Assembly (NCBI GenBank): GCA_002077045.2
Contig: KZ111190.1
Span: 1-40,729, forward strand
Source of the DNA: Rachicladosporium sp. CCFEE 5018
Lineage: Eukaryota; Ascomycota; Dothideomycetes; Cladosporiales; Cladosporiaceae
Reading direction: 5' to 3'
Length of the DNA stretch: 40,729 nt
The first letter of the stretch is position 1. Every line of letters starts with the position of its first letter. The notes under the pieces are model-generated. The model worked only from the letters and a program-made list of their open reading frames with translations. It did no database searches and had not been told where the DNA came from. This document shows positions 16,371 to 25,413 of this stretch, piece after piece. The translations under genes were made by a program, and so were the position numbers.

Positions 16371-17999
16371 ATGGCGGAGCGATCCACAACCCCACTCTCC
16401 AAACCCGATCCCCTCGCGCTCCCCTCCCCCGACACCCTCCGCCAAATCGAAGCTAAGCAAAATGCCCGCGCCGCGGAGCTGCGCGAGCGGCGCAAACTCG
16501 CCCGCTCGGCAGCGAGTAATGACAGCACTACTAGCACGCAGAGGGGGAATGCAGAGCGCACGAAAGCCGCTGAGCTGATACAGCGGAATTATCGCGGTCA
16601 TAGGACGCGGCGGGCGATGGAGGGAAGGGGGCTAGATGCTAGTACGCGCTGGATAGAAGCGCTGAAGGAAGCGAAGTATGCGAATGCTACGGCGCCGGTG
16701 TCGAGGGATGTGCATGCTTCAAGGAGTCCGCCGAACGGCCAAGCGAGGAGTAGGTGGAAACGGGTTGGTGCGATTGCGCAGAGGGCTGGGAGTGATGATA
16801 CGAGTGACACCGAGGACTCCTCTGACGAGACGCGGGAGAAGCGGAGGAAAGAGAAGCGAGAGCGGGAACGTTATGCCAAGATCATGGGTCTGGATTACTT
16901 TCTTGAGATGGTGGATGTGAAGCATCGGTACGGGAGTAACCTCAGACGCTACCACGTGGAGTGGAAGAAGAGCGACACGAAGGAGAACTTTTTCTACTGG
17001 CTCGATGAAGGCGAAGGGAAGACGCTAGATTTAGAGGACAGACCGAGAAAGAGGTTGGATAGTGAGTTTGTGAGGTATCTAAGCAGGGAGGAGAGGACGA
17101 AGTATTTAATTCGGATTGATGGGGAGGGGAGGTTCGTGTTCGATAAGAATGGTGAGCTCGTCACTACGTCGATGGAGTACAGGGATAGCATAGACGGCAT
17201 CGTGAGTATTGAGAGCAAGACGCCGACTTGGAGAGAAGTCATGACGGGGGAGAAAGAGGCTCCAAGGCCGGATACGGACGACGATTCGATCTCGGATCTG
17301 TCGAGTATTGGAACCGGGAAGCATGAGGATCAGTCGAAGTATAGCAACGAGGAGCTGCATGATGCGAAGGGGATCAAGAAGCTGGGGCATTTGAGCTCGG
17401 TGAATGTGATGAACCATTTGCTGAGGAAGACGACTAAGACAAATACTTGGATCTTTGTGGCGGATACGTCTTTTCGACTTTACTTGGGCATCAAGCAGTC
17501 CGGCGCCTTTCAGCACTCCTCGTTCCTGCATGGTGCGAGAGTCGCTGCAGCGGGTCTGATCAAGATCAAGCGTGGTCAGCTACGCAAGCTCTCTCCTCTC
17601 TCTGGACACTATGCCCCGCCAGTGAGAAACTTCCGCGAGTTCGTCCGCGCGCTCAAGGAGGCAGGTGCAGACATGAGTCGATGTAGCATCAGTCGCTCTT
17701 ATGCCGTCCTCTTGGGTCTCGAGGGCTATCAAGGCGCCAAAAAGCACGTCAAACTAGCGGAGCAAAGCGTGAAGGACTTGATTAACCCCGAGGAGAAACG
17801 CAAGCGGGAGGAAGCAGAGAAGGACAAGAGCCAAAGTGCCGAGACCGAGAGAAGGGTCCTTGAGCAGAAGAGACTTGAAGACAGTCGTACGAGGTCATTT
17901 AGCTTGAGAGTGAAGAAGGGCCTGGGGCTTGTTGATGGTGTGGAGGAAGGAGAGGGCAGTAAGGAGACACAACAAGTCGACGCTAGCGCAACTCGGTAG
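16371..17999 (+). CDS. IQ-motif calmodulin-binding protein, IQM-like, 542 aa (unit A)
   Basis: A single exon from the ATG at 16371 (cgcgATGGCG) to TAG. Residues 70-80 match the full IQ consensus IQxxxRGxxxR (IQRNYRGHRTR), a calmodulin-binding helix; around it is a basic N-terminal region. A Ser/Asp-Glu plus Lys/Arg block (~130-160) is followed by a conserved ~300-residue domain including GLDYFLEMVDVKHRYG, FFYWLDEGEGK and WIFVADTSFRLYLG...GAFQHSSFLHGA, LSGHYAPP. From memory this layout matches the plant IQM family and its fungal relatives; the biochemical function of that domain is not established. The C-terminal ~80 residues form a charged coiled-coil-like tail. It is probably a cytosolic calcium/calmodulin effector. 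There is no difference from the unit B copy. Confidence 0.85.
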   Translation: MAERSTTPLSKPDPLALPSPDTLRQIEAKQNARAAELRERRKLARSAASNDSTTSTQRGNAERTKAAELIQRNYRGHRTRRAMEGRGLDASTRWIEALKEAKYANATAPVSRDVHASRSPPNGQARSRWKRVGAIAQRAGSDDTSDTEDSSDETREKRRKEKRERERYAKIMGLDYFLEMVDVKHRYGSNLRRYHVEWKKSDTKENFFYWLDEGEGKTLDLEDRPRKRLDSEFVRYLSREERTKYLIRIDGEGRFVFDKNGELVTTSMEYRDSIDGIVSIESKTPTWREVMTGEKEAPRPDTDDDSISDLSSIGTGKHEDQSKYSNEELHDAKGIKKLGHLSSVNVMNHLLRKTTKTNTWIFVADTSFRLYLGIKQSGAFQHSSFLHGARVAAAGLIKIKRGQLRKLSPLSGHYAPPVRNFREFVRALKEAGADMSRCSISRSYAVLLGLEGYQGAKKHVKLAEQSVKDLINPEEKRKREEAEKDKSQSAETERRVLEQKRLEDSRTRSFSLRVKKGLGLVDGVEEGEGSKETQQVDASATR

Positions 18000-19937
18000 T
18001 GAGCTGGAGAGTCAACTGCGTGTGCAGCGTTTCGAGTAATGAATGAATGAATGAGATGCATGATACTTAAAACATCTCCGGCTGGTCAGTGTGACAACGG
18101 TTCGTCAGCTGATCTTCCTCCGCTTCTCCACTGATCATCATCTTCAGTCACGCTCTCATCGGCTTGACCACGACCGCGATGTGCTGTGTCGCTATGTCTT
18201 CGAGATTCCAGACATCAACAGGTTCGCTTTCTCTCATTGCCATGGCCGAACAGAGACATAGTTGCTGGTGAGCTCATTATGGCACATGAGCGTTGAGATC
18301 GTTATAGAGAAAGACTTGGATCACCTGCAGCGACGTTGATATGCAGCCTCGAGTGTCTGAGTCTCCGAGTCGCCTCGTATATGGCGGCCGACATCACTTG
18401 TGACGAACCCCGGGTAGGTGCAGTACTAATATCAAAGCCACCATAGGAGTACCTCTCGAGCGAAGAGCTCCACTCATGACGAGCACGCAACACCTGCTGC
18501 GGATGCAGGTACACACCGCATCGCACCCGCACGCATGACATGAAGTCAGCATTGAGTTTCCATGTGCTTTCCCATCAAGGTCAGCAGAGTTCCGGCTTAC
18601 GCGCGTCGTCAAGTTTTGGAGCTCGATCAAAGTTGCGGATGGCTTCGCGCGAGTTGGTGCCAACTTCGCCACAGCGAATTAGTACACTTGAGGTGGGGAA
18701 CTTTAGACGAATGGTCTCATCGCACTTCTGCCACGATGGAGTGGTGCGCTGGATCGTGCGCAGACGATGTCGCAGATAGACCGTTGGAGACGATGAGGTG
18801 GTGCGCTATATCGATCCGGTAACGTCGCAGACAGATCTTCGAAAACGATGAGGTGGTGCGCTAGATCGTTCGTCCGAGGAGTGGAATGACGACTCGCGAT
18901 TCCCACGCGCCACAGCTTTCGCGATAACCGGCGCAACGGTACCGTACTTACGAGCCACTGTCAAACGCTGGCTCGAACTTTCTGCGAGAGCTTTTCCAAC
19001 TTCACCTCATCTCCCAGCTGTGGTTCGACAGGTCTATCACCGTATTTCAGGGACGTCTGAAGTCATATCTCCTGTACTGTGCATATGCACGAAGTGACAG
19101 GCATTCGACGGGACGAGGCTGAAGCCGGGGGTGGAGATTTGCAGAGAATCCTGGTCAGCTCTTGATCGTCGATGACATGCAGATGTGATTTGCGGTGCTG
19201 CCGGTTGCCGTGTTGGCTGGGTGTTTTGCGACGCGTCGAGTCTTGTGCCATTGATCTCCGAGGCTGTCTATGTAGGGAGTGCAGACAGACCTGCGTTGCA
19301 GTGAAGTGGCGGAGATAGAAGGTGACATCGCCTGCGAGATGAAGGATTCTTCGCTGACGCTCGGAACCATACTTTCCTCGAGATCGCGGCATGAAGTTCT
19401 GATGGCCACGTGTGTCTCTACAGTGGAAACATGACGTACCATGACAATCACCAGCCACCTTGTCACACGAAACCCCGTGCAACGGCAGAGGCCAAGCGTC
19501 GACGCATCGATCGGCGACACGCCCGCTGTCTGCAGCGCACCAGCCAGCGGCTCGTCGCATGGAGCTCTGCCATGAGTGGCGCGAGCTTGCGCCTTAACCA
19601 CACGCTATTCGCTGCCGCTGCCAACTTCCCACAATGCCTCACCCGCACACCCATGTCCGTCCAGCTCCATCGCTGCAAATCCGCCTACGTCACGGCGCGA
19701 TCGTCACGACAACCTGCGATGAGAACAGCGTCACCGCACCGGAGTCGTACTCCCTGCCCCGTGCCTGCGGGTCTGTAGAAAGAACCCGCATGTATATCCC
19801 TTCTGGCCCAGCTCGCAGCCACACTTCCCTACTCTGCCACTTTCCCCTTTCTCTCAGCTTTACCATCTTAAGCAAGAGCCAAAAAATAACACTGCTCACC
19901 CCATTGAACGATCTCCTTTACGTGTCCTGCGTTGTGC
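18000..19937. other. Long non-coding interval upstream of gene X (unit A)
   Basis: 1.9 kb without a supported gene. It contains a short (gaat)n run near 18036, a three-copy degenerate repeat at 18733-18880, and a pyrimidine-rich stretch (about 19826-19870) that probably marks the core promoter of gene X. Short open frames on both strands have no recognisable product. The whole interval appears identical to 38305-40242, which is surprising for non-coding DNA next to diverged units. Confidence 0.5.
18733..18880 (+). repeat. Degenerate ~56-bp tandem repeat, three copies (unit A)
   Basis: Copies start at about 18733, 18790 and 18845 (spacing 57 and 55 bp). Each opens with acgatg(g/a)(a/g)gtggtgcgct followed by (g/t/a)(g/a)atcg, and the first two continue into gtcgcaga(t/c)aga. 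It lies about 1.2 kb upstream of gene X and might be a regulatory array or a remnant minisatellite. Confidence 0.7.
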
Positions 19938-20057
19938 ATGACCAGCAATTCTGATCAATACGCCTATTACTCCTTCCCTCCCACCCCCAACAGGCTTTCT
20001 CCTGCTACAAGCCGGAGAACTTCCCGTACTACCTCTTCCACTAAGCAAACCAGCAAC

Positions 20058-22805
20058 ATGGCGCCTTCCCCCGCCGCTGGTAAGGGAGCCTCGGCTGCGC
20101 CCAAGACACCCACAAAGCTTGGTCGCAAGCCCGAGAGCACACCCAAGAAGCTCGGGCAGCCATCTTCGAGCACACCCAAAGCTCCGGCAACGCCAAAGGC
20201 TCCCAGCGCCAAGAAGCCAGACACCAGCTCTGTCTCCAAGAAAGCTGGTGAGGCCGCACCCAAGGCCGAGTCTGCCAAGGAGACTGCCGAGGAGGCACCC
20301 AGCAAGGTCGAGATGAAGGATGATGACGAAGATGACGAAGAGCCCATGAGCAAGGTCTCCGAAGCCGGCAAGGACGGCGAGGAGCAGCTCGGCGAAGCCG
20401 CACCAGAGCCCGTGGGTGACGACGNNNNNNNNNNNNNNNNNNNNNNNNNNNNNNNNNNNNNNNNNNNNNNNNNNNNNNNNNNNNNNNNNNNNNNNNNNNN
20501 NNNNNNNNNNNNNNNNNNNNNNNNCATACGATATGACGACGAGCTTGCGCCTCCGCCACCGCGACACGGTGCTGGCTCGGTCAGTCCTGGCAGGACTCGC
20601 CCATCCGGACCCGGCGCATTGGAGCGCATCCAGTCTGAAGCTGAGATACCCACAATCTCGTCCACGTTCGCAGACGTGACAAGCCAGACGGCGAACCCGA
20701 TGTTCCCTCCCCTCCCTGTCGACACTCCACCTGCCTTCGTGCACAATCCCAACACACGACCTGCCATCCGACCTACCGTTGCGCCTGAACTTCGTCGTGC
20801 TCACTCGAATGTCGATGCCGCGACGCTATACCAGATGCAGGATGCTGCTCGACGTGACCGCACACCGGACGAGGAGTATGGCAATGAGCAACACAACAGG
20901 GTTGGTTTTATGCCTCTTGCCGATCGCAGTGTGAATAGTAGTGCTGATCGATCACAAGGGTTGGTAAACGGCGCCAACGCCTACGACGAATCGCACATTT
21001 CAGGGCAGATGATAGACGACGACCGTCGCGATGCATACAAGCATGGAATGGAGAATCAACAGTCTTCAGCATTTGGACACGAAGCATTTTACGCCAATGG
21101 TGCTGCAGACACTTCGCATTTAGACCCTGCTAGTGGCTACCAGAATTCGCAATCGCGAGGCCCATCGCCTTCTGCATTGTCTGGCCCAAGTGTTGCCAGG
21201 AAGCCAGTGCCCGGTCGATTGACAGAGCGGCCACGAGATTTCTCTGACGAGATTCCGGCACCTGGCGTACAGCTCAGCGAGATCGCGTCCGAGCCATCAT
21301 CGAGGCACGAGAGCCTCGACGGCGCGTTGATTGACCAGGATGCCTTGGAGCTGATTCTATCTGCTGATAGAGCAAGCACGATGCATAGTGAAGCATCCTC
21401 GATACCAGACTATGCTAGTACCGTTAGTTCACATCATGAACGCAAGAGATCCATAGAAAGACCTCGAGCTGGCAGGCTCAAGACTGTCGGCAACCCTGAG
21501 ATTGCTCCTGGAGACCCCAGAGTCGGGAAGCTAGACACCTGGCAAGCTGATTTAGCTGCAGAGTCTGCTGAAATGCCTTCCATAGATTTTGGTCCGACGC
21601 CCGCCTACAGACCCAGTGGGAGACCCGGCACGAGTGGTACGATAACTCCCGGCGATATGCTTTCGCAAAATCGATCTGGTTCACAAGATCGACTTCGCAG
21701 CTCCGGACGCTTGACACCATCCGGAATCAGTCCTAATGAGAATAGACGATCATATTTTGGTGCCAGCACGACGCCCAGTCCGGGAGCTACGACGCCTAAT
21801 GGCGGCATGGAGCGTCGCTCAAGTGTCGCTTGGGCACCTGCAGGCACATCCCCTGGTCGCTCGAATCGCAACAGCCAGAGCCTGACACCTGAGCAGTGGG
21901 TCGCGCATCGTGCTGCTCTTGCTGCGGTACCACAGCAAGCACCAAGACGCGCTACACCACCGTACATGCACAACCGAGTTGCCTCAGGTAGTGCGCTCAA
22001 TCTGCAGCAGAAGCGCCAGTCCCTCAACAAGACTCCACCGCCTTTCGCTCGTACATACTCTGGGGACTGGACAGCCCAGCCCGGACAACAAACTCCGCCA
22101 TCGCGACCTGGATCGCGTGGCGCTAGCTCGCACCTCAACCCTCTCACCTCAGCCCAGCAAGCTGCAAACTTATCTGCTAGAGAACAAATGCATGTCGCAC
22201 GAGCCACGGGCACGCCGCTACTGGACATGTCCAACAATACCATCAAGCAGCGCCAGCAGGACGAAGCACTCCCCGGTCTCGTCGGCGCGATCGGCGCCCG
22301 CGAGCGCGAGAAGGCGGCACTCAACAAAGCTGGCAGTAATCGAAGTAGTATGGTCGTCGAGAACGCAATCCGGGCTCGCCAGCAAGCCCAAGCGCAGGCC
22401 GAGAATGAGCGTGCTGTGCAGGCGCACTTGCAGGCTCAGCAACAGGCTGCACAGCAGGCGGCTATGGCGTATCAACAACAGCAGCAGCAGGCTCAGTACG
22501 CGCAGTCCATAGCCATGCAAGCCCAGCAACAGCAGCAGAGGCCAATGCTGCAGACTCAGTCCTCGTCGTACTACGGGCCGCAGCCTGCGCAGCAGCAAGG
22601 CTTTGCGCAGGCGAGTCCGAGCTCGGTTTACAGCCCTGCTACACCGGCAGGAGGGTATTCTAGTCCATACCAGGCTCAGCAGCAGCAGATGATGGCTCAG
22701 CAGGGTGGCGGTAATCGGCAGAGTTGGTATGGCGGAAGCTACTTCGGTGGGCAGCAGGGCGGCCAGCAGCAGCAGCAGCCGTCGCAGCAGCAAGGCAGGC
22801 GATAG
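20058..22805 (+). CDS. Gene X, full span interrupted by the assembly gap: Lys/Pro N-terminus, Ser/Pro/Gln-rich protein
   Basis: The preferred start is the ATG at 20058 (cagcaacATGGCG, good context); an in-frame ATG at 19938 in poorer context would add 40 residues. The N-terminal ~85 residues are basic and Pro/Ala-rich with repeated TPTKLGRK/TPKKLGQ-like motifs, then become acidic (KDDDEDDEEPM) up to the gap. After the gap come the Ser/Pro/Arg-rich middle and the Gln-rich C-terminus, as in the copy at 1-2234. Near 21184-21213 it has a 10-codon segment missing from that copy. No domain was recognised; the composition suggests a scaffold or nucleic-acid-associated disordered protein, which is inference. 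Its continuity across the N run depends on the scaffold join. Confidence 0.7.
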   Translation: MAPSPAAGKGASAAPKTPTKLGRKPESTPKKLGQPSSSTPKAPATPKAPSAKKPDTSSVSKKAGEAAPKAESAKETAEEAPSKVEMKDDDEDDEEPMSKVSEAGKDGEEQLGEAAPEPVGDDXXXXXXXXXXXXXXXXXXXXXXXXXXXXXXXXXXIRYDDELAPPPPRHGAGSVSPGRTRPSGPGALERIQSEAEIPTISSTFADVTSQTANPMFPPLPVDTPPAFVHNPNTRPAIRPTVAPELRRAHSNVDAATLYQMQDAARRDRTPDEEYGNEQHNRVGFMPLADRSVNSSADRSQGLVNGANAYDESHISGQMIDDDRRDAYKHGMENQQSSAFGHEAFYANGAADTSHLDPASGYQNSQSRGPSPSALSGPSVARKPVPGRLTERPRDFSDEIPAPGVQLSEIASEPSSRHESLDGALIDQDALELILSADRASTMHSEASSIPDYASTVSSHHERKRSIERPRAGRLKTVGNPEIAPGDPRVGKLDTWQADLAAESAEMPSIDFGPTPAYRPSGRPGTSGTITPGDMLSQNRSGSQDRLRSSGRLTPSGISPNENRRSYFGASTTPSPGATTPNGGMERRSSVAWAPAGTSPGRSNRNSQSLTPEQWVAHRAALAAVPQQAPRRATPPYMHNRVASGSALNLQQKRQSLNKTPPPFARTYSGDWTAQPGQQTPPSRPGSRGASSHLNPLTSAQQAANLSAREQMHVARATGTPLLDMSNNTIKQRQQDEALPGLVGAIGAREREKAALNKAGSNRSSMVVENAIRARQQAQAQAENERAVQAHLQAQQQAAQQAAMAYQQQQQQAQYAQSIAMQAQQQQQRPMLQTQSSSYYGPQPAQQQGFAQASPSSVYSPATPAGGYSSPYQAQQQQMMAQQGGGNRQSWYGGSYFGGQQGGQQQQQPSQQQGRR
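20425..20524. other. Assembly gap (100 N) inside gene X
   Basis: A run of exactly 100 N, the usual placeholder for a gap of unknown size. It lies within the coding sequence of gene X. The flanks read in one frame only because the placeholder happens to fit, so frame continuity here is not evidence. The left flank ends in gtgacgacg, and 20525 resumes with catacgatatgacgacg. The order and distance of the two contigs rest on scaffolding. Confidence 0.99.
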
Positions 22806-22876
22806 ATCGTACTGCATCCATAGACACATAAAGCATCTAGAAACCAATATGACTTAGGTGTAGGAAAGATATTATA

Positions 22877-23677
22877 CTAGATCGGGTCCACAATGCTCAT
22901 CGGATCTGCGAGCTTCAGTTCGTCGTCCGTTGCCTCGTGCTTGCCACTCTCGTCACCTTTCGGGTCCGTCGTGATCTCGGCGTCAGGGTCCACGCTTTCC
23001 ATCTTGATCGGCATGTCGTCCTCGGCTCGATCACTTCCTTCCGCAGTCTCGTACTTCTCGAACGCCCCAGGCACCACTCCATCACCTCCTCCGCCCACCC
23101 CAAGCTCCCCAACCTGCACCTGCACGAACTCCCAAGCCCTCCTCGCCCTCCTTCCCACCCGTCCCCTCAATCTCCTCAACTCCCCTCTCGCCCTCTCAAT
23201 CTCCACACGCTTCACATCAGCCTTCCCAACCCTTACCTTCCCAACACCCTCCTCCGTCCCTCCGCCAAACAACACACTCCCCACAACCACACTGCCACTT
23301 AACACCCTGCCACCAAGCAAACTCCCCACAGTCACAGAGCCAGTGATGCCCGCTCCGAAAACGACAGAACCGGTGGCGACTGAGCCGACTACGACGCCGC
23401 CTATGATCACGGAGCCGACGATTATGGCGCCTGTGATTACGGAACCTATGACGATTGAGCCGGTGATTATGCTGCCTGTGCAGAGGGAGCCGGCTATAGT
23501 GGAGCCAGTAGTGATACAGCCTGTGCAGAGGGAGCCGGCTGCGGTGGAACCTGTGCTGACGCTGCCGGCGAGGAGTGAGGTGTGGAGAGTGGAGCCTTTG
23601 AGGAGCGTGCCGGGAGCGAGAGAGCGGGTGGAGATGGAAGTGAGGTTGCGAGTGGGTTGGGTATGCTGGCGGACCAT
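22877..23677 (-). CDS. Pentad-repeat protein, 266 aa (unit B)
   Basis: The start is the ATG at 23677-23675; sequence upstream of it is not conserved between the copies. The number and phase of the Gly-Ser-hydrophobic-x-x repeats are the same as in unit A, and changes inside the repeats are mostly Ile/Val/Leu exchanges (GAVVV to GAIIV, GSIAT to GSVAT). This is the pattern expected if the repeated fold is maintained in this reading direction. The basic helical region and the acidic C-terminus are also kept, with two residues fewer before RAEDD. The stop is 71 bp from that of gene X, in convergent orientation. The function is unknown; localisation is probably intracellular, as no signal peptide is visible. 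Confidence 0.72.
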   Translation of the reverse strand: MVRQHTQPTRNLTSISTRSLAPGTLLKGSTLHTSLLAGSVSTGSTAAGSLCTGCITTGSTIAGSLCTGSIITGSIVIGSVITGAIIVGSVIIGGVVVGSVATGSVVFGAGITGSVTVGSLLGGRVLSGSVVVGSVLFGGGTEEGVGKVRVGKADVKRVEIERARGELRRLRGRVGRRARRAWEFVQVQVGELGVGGGGDGVVPGAFEKYETAEGSDRAEDDMPIKMESVDPDAEITTDPKGDESGKHEATDDELKLADPMSIVDPI

Positions 23678-24161
23678 TTTGAAAGATATTGCGAGAAGAA
23701 AAAGGGATGCGTGGTACACTGCAGTGAATTGAACAGGAAGGGCAGTGGAACCAAAGGTCACGGGAGGCGAGTAGGTATACTTCACCTGATTGTGTGTGCC
23801 ACAACTGGATTATGTGGCTGCTTTAGTATCAAGGTCTGGTTCTCGGACTTGACGCAGTGAGAGGAGACGTGGTTGTGAGGTGGACGATGAACCTAGGCAT
23901 CTCCACTAGCGTGAAAGTCTATCAAACTCGCGGTGCAAGAGCACTTCCGTTCACACATGACAGACTTAGGTTATGGTTGTTCCGTACTGCATATCAGGTC
24001 CTGCACGGAACGTTGCTTGCTCTAGCTACGAAGAGTGCCTGCTCAAGAGTGCGGCAGGTCTCTTCTCTTCATCTCACACGCGCTAGACAGCGTCGTGCAG
24101 AGCGATCTTCAGCCACCCGAACTCGTCCCTACTGCATTGAGCCTTCCCCAATCTTCCCAGC
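23678..24161. promoter_or_regulatory. Upstream region of pentad gene plus spacer (unit B)
   Basis: Bases ~23750-23911 align with the unit A leader; beyond actagcg (23905-23911) the sequence is unrelated to unit A. No gene is seen in the remainder up to the BTB stop at 24162. Confidence 0.4.
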
Positions 24162-24912
24162 CTACTTCGAATCGTCCGCTGGCTTATCAAAGGTCGCGAA
24201 GAGACGCTTGCGGTAGCACGCATCGACGCCTTCGCCATGCTCATGATACTTGCACTCTGCGAACATCGCCTTGCGATTCTCTTGTTGACCGATCATTGAA
24301 GCCTGAGCCACAGCGAACAAGAATGCTGGAGGGTCATCCTCAAACAACAGCCTAGGGGTCTTGCTTGCGGCGAACAACTCGACTGCCAGCTGCCTGAGCT
24401 TTGCGTTCGGCGCCGTGCTTTTGTAGAGAAGATGCTTCTCTGCTCTACTTGGGAAGTAGCGCATGTTATCTTCTCCGGTGGTGTTAAGTTGACAGACGAA
24501 AGCATCCGCGATTGCGTCCTTGAAGTCGCCATCCAGTAGGAGATCTCCCAACGTGTAACACCTGATGAGGATTGCGAAGGCGCCTCCATTCTGCAAATCT
24601 CTTGTGCCAGAGTAGATAGCGCGAGAGTGCAGCCAATTCGCGTACACATTGAAGCTTTGTTCGTCCGCATCCTTGAGATTGACAGTGCGAAAAGTCTCAT
24701 CTCCCTTCACTGGATTCCAACATTCCTTCAGAGCCGTCTTGAAGTAATCGGACGTCTTGGTCAACATGTCTTGGTTGATGACGAAAGCATGCTTTGCGAC
24801 ACCGACGTGGATGATGATGGGGACAGCGTAGCTTGGTTGCTAGTCAGTATGTGGTCTTGAAGCGAGGCAATGGCGGCACTCACTTGCTTGCTTCCTCACG
24901 TGGCTTGATCAT
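24162..24912 (-). CDS. BTB/POZ-domain protein B1, 232 aa, intact, two exons
   Basis: On the minus strand, exon 1 is 24912-24884 (ATG at 24912), a 52-nt intron spans 24883-24832 (GTGAGT donor, CTGAC branch, AAG acceptor), and exon 2 is 24831-24162. The protein starts MIKPREEASNYAVPIIIHVG. The BTB core covers residues ~10-125: the strand PIIIHVG, the KHAFVINQDML turn, the YFKTALKECW helix, and FNVYANWLHSR. A helical C-terminal region includes DAIADAFVCQLN and ends with CKYHEHGEGVDACYRKRLF, where C-x2-H-x-H-x6-C could bind a metal. BTB proteins dimerise and often serve as adaptors for cullin-3 ligases; no BACK or Kelch region follows here. It is the only one of the four BTB copies without a disabling change and serves as the reference for the other three. 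Confidence 0.85.
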
Positions 24913-25413
24913 GTTGATTAATGAAGTGACGGAATGATCTTTGATATCACATCACCAAGTCGCTCGTTCTGTTATATGCAATGGTGTTCGCTTCAGGCGG
25001 CTACTGAGCCGGCCGAGCTATTTGGCGCCGTCAGAGGAAGGAGCAGTGGCAGCATCAGAGTTTCCGGGACAGAGAAAGAGCAGCCCTCATGCATCTGTCC
25101 ATCATGAGATTTGCAGCGAGTGGCATGGAGCAGTACGTTTCAGAAGAGGGAGAGGAATTGGTACTTGCAGATATGATCGATCGTGTATATCCTCAGCCAC
25201 CGTGACATCTTCCTTGTCAATCTCGCATCACTGCCTCCGCCGTCGCACTCCCACCACCCATCACCTCGTACTTGGCGCCGAGCCCCTGCCATTCCTGATT
25301 ACTATGAGCAAATATAGATCGCCGATAGAGTATGCATACAGCCTGTGATCGTTTCCGGTCTGCACTCTCCTGCATACGAGTGCATGATGCGGGATCTGCA
25401 AGTACAGATTGGT
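24913..25413. other. Spacer between the two BTB genes of unit B
   Basis: 500 bp between minus-strand neighbours with no supported gene and no visible alignment to the corresponding unit A spacer. It probably carries the promoter of BTB B1. Confidence 0.4.

Larger units (their letters stand above)
1..20424. repeat. Unit A of a ~20.3 kb head-to-tail repeat
   Basis: Nearly every gene from 1 to 20424 recurs in the same order and strand at 20525-40729. Base 1 corresponds to base 20536 of unit B, and base 20424 corresponds to 40729. The unit begins inside gene X (C-terminal part) and ends inside gene X (N-terminal part), so it is circularly permuted relative to that gene. This is the pattern expected of a tandem array or a circle. 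Similarity to unit B varies along the unit: high at 1-480, lower at 490-10300, high at 10300-11600, lower to 12600, high from 12620 and without visible difference from 14152 onward. Confidence 0.95.

Noticed and set aside
18000..19937. Small genes in the long non-coding interval
   Set aside because: Several frames of 70-165 codons exist on both strands, but none has a recognisable product or splice structure. Identity between units cannot test them because the whole region is identical.
19932..20057. Gene X start upstream of 20058
   Set aside because: The frame is open and has an ATG at 19938, but its context is poor and the added sequence (SDQYAYYSFPP) looks like leader. 20058 has a strong context. 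Not excluded.
14152..20424. Ultraconserved functional element as the cause of the identity
   Set aside because: The identity is indifferent to codon position and gene boundaries and ends at contig edges, which fits recent copying or assembly better than selection.
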